A stretch of DNA of 5,624 nucleotides. Origin: an uncultured Solirubrobacteraceae bacterium (GTDB lineage: Bacteria > Actinomycetota > Thermoleophilia > Solirubrobacterales > Solirubrobacteraceae). Made by a program: the position numbers and the translations under genes. Within the stretch, counting starts at the first letter, position 1, and each line of letters opens with the position of its first letter. The notes under the pieces were generated by a model. It made no database searches. It saw nothing but the letters and a program-made list of their open reading frames with translations, and had not been told where the DNA came from. This document shows, piece after piece, positions 1 to 5,624 of this stretch. The stretch spans positions 1 to 5,624 of the forward strand of contig CADCVT010000370.1 in assembly GCA_902806215.1 (NCBI GenBank), given 5' to 3'.

Positions 1-1548
1 CTGCTGTTCACCGACGTCTCGTTCACGATCCGCGCGGGCGCGAAGGTCGGCGTCGTCGGCGCCAACGGCGTCGGCAAGAGCACGCTGTTCCGGGTCATCG
101 CGGGCGAGCTGCGTGCCGACGAGGGCGCGGCCACCGTGACCGGCCGGTTGGGCTACATGCCGCAGGACGTCGGCGTCGGGCGCGGCGCGGCGACGACGGT
201 GCGGGCGATGCTGACGTCCTACGCGCCGCGGACGCTGCGCGACGCCGGGGAGCGGATGATCGCCGCCGAGGCCGAGCTCGCCGCCGGCGACGACGCGGCG
301 GGCATGGACCTCGGGACCGCGATCGGCGACTGGGGCGAGCACGGCGGGTACGAGCTCGAGGCGGCCTGGGACCGCTCGTGCCGGCGGATCGTACGCGCGC
401 CGTTCTCCGAGGTCGCCGAGCGCGACCCGACCTCGCTCAGCGGCGGCGAGCGCAAGGCGCTCGTGCTCGACGTCCTGTTCGGCTCGGATGCCGACGTCCT
501 GTTGCTCGACGAGCCCGACAACTTCCTCGATGTGCGCGCCAAGCAGGCGCTCGAGCGGCAGATCGCCTCCTCGCCCAAGACGATCCTCGTCATCTCGCAC
601 GACCGCGACCTGCTCGCTGCCGCGTCCAAGACGGTGCTCACGCTGGAGGGCAACGGCTCCTGGCTGCACGACGGCTCCTACACGACGTACCCCGAGGCGC
701 GGGCCGCGCGCCAGCGCAAGCTCGGCGACGCCGTGCGGCGATGGAACGACGAGGAGAAGCGTCTGCGCGAGCTCACCCGTACGTTCAAGGAGCGCGCTCG
801 CTACAGCGACGTCTGGGCGAAGAAGGCCGACGCGATGGAGTCGCGCTGGCGCCGCTTCGCCGATCCCGGCCCGCCGCCGGCGCCCGTCGCCGATCAGCAG
901 ATCCGCGTGCGCATGCGCGGCGGCGACAGCGCCCGGCGCGTGCTCGCGCTGCACGACGTCGCGGTCGACGGCGTTCTCGCGCCGTTCACCGACGAGATCC
1001 ATTTCGGCGAGCGGGTCGGGATCATCGGCCCCAACGGCGGCGGCAAGACGCACCTCATGAACGTCTTGGCGGGTGAGCGCGTGCCCGACTCCGGCCGGGT
1101 GGTCGTCGGGCCGCGGGTCTCGGCCGGGTACTTCACGCAGCTCAACGTGCGGGAGGACTCGAGCGGGCGGACGCTGCTCGAGATCGTCCAGGAGCGCACC
1201 GGGCAGCTCGAGCGCGCGATGAACGCGCTGGCGCGCTACGGCCTGTCCGACGGCGTCCAGCGCACGTCGGACACGCTGAGCGGCGGGCAGAAGGCGCGCC
1301 TGGACATCCTCCTGCTCGAGCTCGAGGGCCACAACCTCCTGCTCCTCGACGAGCCGACCGACAACCTCGACATCGAGTCGGCCGAGGCGCTCGAGGAGGC
1401 GCTCGACGGCTTCGAGGGAACCGTCGTCGCGGTCTCGCACGACCGCGCGTTCCTGCGCACGATGGACCGCTTCGTGTTCGTGCCGCACGCGGGCGCGCCG
1501 ACGAACGTTCCCGACCACGCGCGGGCACTCGAGGCGCTCTCGGCGTAG
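1..1548 (+). CDS. ABC-F family twin-ATPase protein (5' partial)
   Basis: This is a soluble protein with two ABC ATPase domains and no membrane segment, the layout of ABC-F proteins, which act on ribosomes in translation or antibiotic protection. The frame is open from base 1, so the start is upstream; about 15-20 residues seem missing and 515 are visible. Domain 1 has Walker A GANGVGKST (residues 20-28), signature LSGGE (146-150), Walker B ending DEPDNFLD (170-177) and the H-loop histidine (200). A charged linker, rich in Arg, Lys and Glu, fills about 205-315. Domain 2 has Walker A GPNGGGKT (343-350), LSGGQ (426-430), DEPTDNLD (450-457) and H480. Both sites look catalytically complete. The usual ABC-F hallmark DEPTNHLD is altered in both domains; the DEPTDNLD form resembles, from memory, an actinobacterial branch that includes mycobacterial Rv1473-like proteins. 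A resistance role is possible but unproven. The Rieske gene follows 69 bases later in the same frame. Confidence 0.93.
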   Translation: MLFTDVSFTIRAGAKVGVVGANGVGKSTLFRVIAGELRADEGAATVTGRLGYMPQDVGVGRGAATTVRAMLTSYAPRTLRDAGERMIAAEAELAAGDDAAGMDLGTAIGDWGEHGGYELEAAWDRSCRRIVRAPFSEVAERDPTSLSGGERKALVLDVLFGSDADVLLLDEPDNFLDVRAKQALERQIASSPKTILVISHDRDLLAAASKTVLTLEGNGSWLHDGSYTTYPEARAARQRKLGDAVRRWNDEEKRLRELTRTFKERARYSDVWAKKADAMESRWRRFADPGPPPAPVADQQIRVRMRGGDSARRVLALHDVAVDGVLAPFTDEIHFGERVGIIGPNGGGKTHLMNVLAGERVPDSGRVVVGPRVSAGYFTQLNVREDSSGRTLLEIVQERTGQLERAMNALARYGLSDGVQRTSDTLSGGQKARLDILLLELEGHNLLLLDEPTDNLDIESAEALEEALDGFEGTVVAVSHDRAFLRTMDRFVFVPHAGAPTNVPDHARALEALSA

Positions 1549-1567
1549 CGCCGCTCGGCTGGTGGCG
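1549..1567 (+). other. Possible hairpin just after the ABC-F stop codon
   Basis: Bases 1549-1554 (CGCCGC) can pair with 1562-1567 (GTGGCG), giving a six-pair stem with one G-U pair and a seven-base loop, starting directly after the TAG stop. No run of T follows, so it is not a classical intrinsic terminator. It could end or slow transcription weakly, or be chance in GC-rich DNA. The remaining bases up to 1617 hold only a purine-rich ribosome-binding stretch. Confidence 0.2.
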
Positions 1568-1599
1568 GGACGTCGGGTTGCGGCTGCGCGCGGCCTGCC

Positions 1600-1606
1600 G
1601 GGGGGA
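1600..1606 (+). promoter_or_regulatory. Probable ribosome binding site for the Rieske gene
   Basis: The purine run GGGGGGA lies 11 bases before the ATG at 1618 and is the only Shine-Dalgarno-like sequence near it. The match to the consensus is partial and the spacing a little long. It supports 1618 as the start, which is also the only ATG, GTG, TTG or CTG in frame between the upstream TAG and the conserved domain. Confidence 0.5.
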
Positions 1607-1617
1607 CACCTCGCGGC

Positions 1618-2019
1618 ATGGCTCCGCCCGTCAGGACGAAGGACCCGGCCGTCGCCCAGGGCGACCGGCTCATCGCCGTCGACGACCTCCCGCCCAGCGG
1701 CGTCGCCGAGGTCGGGACCGCCGAGCACGGCACGCTCGCCGTCGGCATGGCGGGCGACCGGCCGTTCGCGGTGTCGAACGTCTGCCGCCACCAGTTCGCC
1801 AAGCTCGGCCGCGGCCAGGTCCGCGACGGGTGCCTCGAGTGCCCCTGGCACCGAGCGCGCTACGACGTGACCACCGGCGAGATGGTCTCCGGCCCAAAGG
1901 GACGCATCTTCGGGTTCCCGCCGTACTCGAAGGGCATCCAGACCTACACGAACGGCGTCGCGAAGCTCCGCACCTTCCCGGTCGAGCTCCGCGACGGGGC
2001 GATCTGGCTCGCGTCCTGA
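1618..2019 (+). CDS. Rieske [2Fe-2S] domain protein
   Basis: This 133-residue protein consists almost entirely of one Rieske domain, a fold that binds a [2Fe-2S] cluster through two Cys and two His and transfers single electrons. The ligand motif is complete: C56 and H58, then C75 and H78, with the pattern CxH-x16-CxxH. The cytochrome bc1-type disulfide cysteine after CxH is absent (the stretch reads CRHQFAKL), and there is no signal peptide, Tat motif or membrane segment. It is therefore best seen as a soluble, cytoplasmic Rieske-type ferredoxin or a small Rieske subunit rather than a respiratory-chain protein. The glycine common soon after the first His in many Rieske ferredoxins is replaced by Gln-Phe. 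No oxygenase large subunit is visible, so the partner is unknown; the oxidoreductase pair nearby is on the other strand. The ATG start is supported by the upstream GGGGGGA. Confidence 0.92.
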   Translation: MAPPVRTKDPAVAQGDRLIAVDDLPPSGVAEVGTAEHGTLAVGMAGDRPFAVSNVCRHQFAKLGRGQVRDGCLECPWHRARYDVTTGEMVSGPKGRIFGFPPYSKGIQTYTNGVAKLRTFPVELRDGAIWLAS

Positions 2020-2020
2020 C

Positions 2021-2028
2021 GCGGCCGC
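2021..2028. other. GCGGCCGC palindrome after the Rieske stop
   Basis: The eight-base palindrome GCGGCCGC starts two bases after the Rieske TGA. It opens the 58-base gap (2020-2077) before the small membrane protein gene. No T-run or other terminator sign follows. In DNA of this composition it may be chance; it is recorded only to describe the gap. Confidence 0.3.
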
Positions 2029-2060
2029 TCAGCGCGACTGCACGCATTCGTGGCTTGCGC

Positions 2061-2083
2061 GTGCCAACCTGGCACCGGTGCCC
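2061..2083 (+). promoter_or_regulatory. Overlapping inverted repeats at the start of the small membrane protein gene
   Basis: GTGCCA (2061-2066) and TGGCAC (2070-2075) form a perfect six-base inverted repeat with a three-base spacer. The same middle arm is part of the 12-base palindrome GGCACCGGTGCC (2071-2082), which contains the GTG start codon at 2078-2080. The middle arm can therefore pair either to the left or to the right, and the right pairing would mask the start codon. There is no Shine-Dalgarno sequence here. This may be an RNA control element, a DNA operator with repeated half-sites, or chance. Confidence 0.3.
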
Positions 2084-2295
2084 TTCCTCGTGCTCTTCGC
2101 CCTCGGCGCAATCGTCGGCGGCGCGGTGGGACGGTGGCCCGTCGTGCTGCTCGCCGTCCCGTTCGCCGTCTTCATCGCGGCGACGACCGAGGTGGAGATC
2201 TCCCACGTCTTCCTCGGCGCGGGCTACGGAGCGTTCGCGGCGGCGGGCCTGGCGCTGGGCGTCATGCTCCGCCGCCGCGGTGTGCGGCGAGCGTC

Positions 2296-2299
<4 letters not shown>
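2078..2299 (+). CDS. Small three-helix membrane protein, function unknown
   Basis: This 73-residue protein is strongly hydrophobic and I do not recognise its family. Three likely membrane helices can be read: about residues 3-18, 20-37 and 44-64. A short polar loop with Glu38, Glu40 and His43 separates the last two. The C-terminus after Leu64 is basic (RRRGVRRAS), which by the positive-inside rule suggests a cytoplasmic tail. Helix 1 and helix 3 are rich in Gly and Ala, allowing close helix packing. Nearly all third codon positions are G or C, matching the neighbouring genes, which supports real coding. The GTG start at 2078 has no visible Shine-Dalgarno sequence but precedes the first helix directly. 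Its TAG stop overlaps the stop of the opposing aldehyde dehydrogenase in CTAG. No enzyme motif is visible, and nothing shows a link to the Rieske gene besides position. Confidence 0.7.
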
Positions 2300-3728
<1,429 letters not shown>

Positions 3729-3732
<4 letters not shown>

Positions 3733-5624
3733 GCGGACACCTCGGTGAGGGACGAGACGGCGGCCACGTCGGCGGCCTCCGCGATGTTGTCGGCGGTGCG
3801 CGAGGCGAGCGCCATGATCGAGATCATCGGGTTCGTTCCCGACGAGGTCGGGAACGCGCTGGCGTCCCCGATCCAGACCCCGGGCGTGTCGTGCAGCTCG
3901 CCGCGCGGGTCGGCCACCGACGTCGCCGGGTCGGCGCCCATGCGGCACGAGCCCATCTGGTGGGCGGAGAACAGGGTCAGCCCGCCGGCACGCAGCGGCA
4001 GCCGCTGCGACTTCGCGATGAACGTCTCGAGGTCGTCGCCGACGCGCCACTCGATCGGCTTCTGGGCGAACATCCAGATCCGCCGGGCTCCGGCCTCGGC
4101 GTGCGTGCGGATCTGCGCCTCGATCGACCTGCCGATGATGCGCACGTCGAGCGGGTCGGTGACCGAGTACCACGGAACCGCCTGGCCCTGCTCGTCGATC
4201 GTCACCTGCCCGTGGCCGTGGTCGCGGTTCACGGCGACGAACGACGCGCCGTCGCGGTAGGCCGAGAGCATCTCCTTGTGGGTAGCACCCGAGCTCCACG
4301 GGGTGGAGGAGGCGGCGAGGCCGGTCGTGTACTGCACCCCCTCGACGAGGAAGCCGTGGCCGTCCTCGATGTTCGCGAACTCGTTGATCAGGCCGGCCTG
4401 GGGCGCGCCCCACCACGCCTGCATGTCCTCGCCGTAGTCGCCGAGGGTCACGCACGACGGGTGCAACCGCAGGTACTTGCCCGCGGCGGGCCCGCCGATG
4501 CCCGAGCGCAGGAGCACAGCCGGGGACTCCAGGGCACCGGCCGCGACGACGACCTGCGGCGCGCGGACGGTCACCCGCGCGGTCTCGCCGCTCTCGGGGT
4601 CGGTGTAGACGCCCTCGACGCCGGCGGCGCGGCCGTTCTCCACTATGATGCGCTCGGCGAAGCACCGCACCACGACCTCGGCGCCCTGGCTCGTCGCGTC
4701 GGCGAGGTAGGTCTTGAGCGTGGACTGCTTGGCTCCGGACTGGTCGCCGAAGCCCATGTAGCCGGCCTGCGCACCGTCGTACTTCTCGGTGTCCCCGTTG
4801 CGGTAGATCGTCGTGAACGACCAGCCGAGCTTCTCGGCCGCGCGCTGCATCGCCTGGTGCCCGCGGTTGAGCTCCGAGCAGTCCTTGTTGACCCCGAGGC
4901 GCTCCCAGACGCCGTCGAGGTGCGCGTCGAACGCGTCCGTGGCGACGTCGGTGAGGCCGTGCTCGGCCCACTCCTGACGCACCCAGTCCTTCGTCCGCAG
5001 CGAGTTCGTCCAGTTGACGACGGTGCCGCCGCCCAGGCACGAGCCCGCCATGAGCGCGACGTTCATGTCGGCGGTGCGCTGAGGGCCGCCGCGCCAGTAG
5101 AGGTTCTGGTAGGCCCACAGCTCGGACTGGTTGAAGTCGGCCTCGTTGAAGTAGCCGCCCATCTCGATGACGGCGACCTTCAGGCCGCGCTCGGCGAGCT
5201 TGCCGGCGATGACGCCGCCGCCGGCGCCGGACCCGATGATCGCGACGTCGGCCTCGACGGTCGTGTCGCCGGACGGCACGATGGGGGAGATCGTCTTCGG
5301 CTCGTCGGGCGCTGCGGAGATGGGCCCGGGGAAGCCGAAGGTCTTCCAGCTCGGGTTCTGGCCCGTGGTCGGATCCGGCAGGCCGTAGGTCATGAACAGC
5401 GTCAGGCTGACGAGCCCGGCGATCCCGACGGCGGCCTCGCGGGAGGCGAGCGAGATGTTGGCGAAGAGCTGCTCGCGGGACAGCTGCGACATGTCGACGA
5501 AGCCCTGCTCGGCGAGCGCGTCGAGCAGCTGGAGCAGGCCGTCGCGCTGGTCGGGCGGGAACGTGTCGAGCATCTCGATCAGCGCGATGTCCGCGCCGAC
5601 GTCGGTGGCCTTGCGGGCGAAGAA
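3729..5624 (-). CDS. GMC-family FAD-dependent alcohol oxidoreductase, long-chain alcohol oxidase-like (5' partial)
   Basis: This flavoenzyme probably oxidises an alcohol to an aldehyde. The frame is open to the right edge, so the start lies outside; 631 residues are visible, and the internal ATG at 5573 (residue 18) is not the likely start. Residues 1 to about 105 form an extra helical region resembling the gluconate 2-dehydrogenase subunit 3-like part of FAO-type enzymes, with a hydrophobic stretch at about 61-80 that may touch the membrane. The FAD-binding fold follows: GSGAGGG (131-137), acidic E154 and AGSCLGGGTVVNW (193-205). The GMC signature GALESPAVLLRSGIG is at 363-377. C-terminal HQMGSCRMG supplies the likely catalytic H555, and SGTNP supplies N598. 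Residues 287-302 lack the cysteines I remember at this site in FAO relatives. One rare ATA codon occurs at residue 327. It is the first visible gene of a coupled pair with the aldehyde dehydrogenase. Choline dehydrogenase or cholesterol oxidase is less likely. Confidence 0.92.
3738..3743 (-). promoter_or_regulatory. Ribosome binding site of the aldehyde dehydrogenase gene
   Basis: Read on the - strand, GAGGTG lies five bases before the ATG at 3732-3730, inside the last codons of the GMC gene. It is a good Shine-Dalgarno match and fixes the aldehyde dehydrogenase start against the much longer open frame. With the ATGA overlap, it suggests both re-initiation and independent ribosome entry. Confidence 0.7.
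3834..3856. repeat. Perfect 10-bp inverted repeat within the GMC gene
   Basis: CGTTCCCGAC (3834-3843) and GTCGGGAACG (3847-3856) are perfect inverted copies around the three-base spacer GAG. In the - strand message this would make a stable hairpin about 100 bases before the aldehyde dehydrogenase start. The bases encode the conserved FPTSSGT stretch next to the catalytic asparagine, so protein constraint explains part of the sequence, though not the exact codon pairing. Confidence 0.6.

Noticed and set aside
1315..1326. CTCGAG repeats in the ABC-F gene
   Set aside because: They encode Leu-Glu repeats with preferred codons (CTC, GAG), so the palindromic repeat follows from codon use.
1549..1567. 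Rho-independent terminator after the ABC-F gene
   Set aside because: The hairpin includes a G-U pair and no T-run follows. It is listed only as a possible structure.
1549..1617. Possible ABC-F to Rieske fusion by stop-codon readthrough, as both genes share a frame with 23 sense codons between them
   Set aside because: The TAG has no visible readthrough signal, the linker codons do not look like a conserved protein, and the Rieske gene has its own start and ribosome binding stretch.
4484..4497. 14-bp perfect palindrome CGGCGGGCCCGCCG inside the GMC gene
   Set aside because: It is pure G/C within a Gly-Pro-Ala coding stretch, where such palindromes arise easily by chance.
3733..5118. A 462-residue upstream extension of the aldehyde dehydrogenase frame
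   Set aside because: The extension runs inside the GMC gene in another frame and is Arg-rich with no recognisable domain. The GMC motifs are all in the alternative frame, and the ATG at 3732 has a proper ribosome binding site.

Overview
The window is high-GC DNA (roughly 70% by eye), with third codon positions almost all G or C and every gene tightly packed. Gene content and protein style point to an actinobacterium. A soil lineage such as Solirubrobacterales/Thermoleophilia would fit, but this is an impression from protein sequences and no marker gene settles it.

Layout: two gene groups converge near base 2297. On the + strand are (1) an ABC-F type twin-ATPase whose first residues lie before the window, (2) a small Rieske [2Fe-2S] protein with an intact cluster motif, and (3) a 73-residue three-helix membrane protein of unknown function. 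On the - strand, read from the right edge, are (4) a flavin-dependent GMC oxidoreductase of the long-chain alcohol oxidase (FAO-like) type, whose N-terminus lies beyond the right edge, and (5) an NAD-type aldehyde dehydrogenase. The stop of (4) and the start of (5) share an ATGA overlap. The membrane protein and the aldehyde dehydrogenase end tail to tail and share the palindrome CTAG as stop codons on opposite strands.

How they work together: the GMC enzyme and the aldehyde dehydrogenase form a translationally coupled pair suited to oxidising an alcohol to an aldehyde and then to a carboxylate, probably for fatty or other hydrophobic alcohols. The Rieske protein is a likely soluble electron carrier, but nothing in the sequence ties it to the pair. 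The ABC-F protein is probably a ribosome-acting ATPase unrelated to the oxidation genes.

I see no mobile element, CRISPR array, tRNA or rRNA, and no gene-free stretch longer than about 70 bases. The window reads mainly as ordinary metabolic and housekeeping-like DNA. The most unusual details are overlapping alternative hairpins on the start codon of the small membrane protein, a perfect 10-bp inverted repeat encoding the active-site loop of the GMC enzyme, a cysteine-free version of a loop I remember as cysteine-rich in FAO-like enzymes, and the shared CTAG stop.
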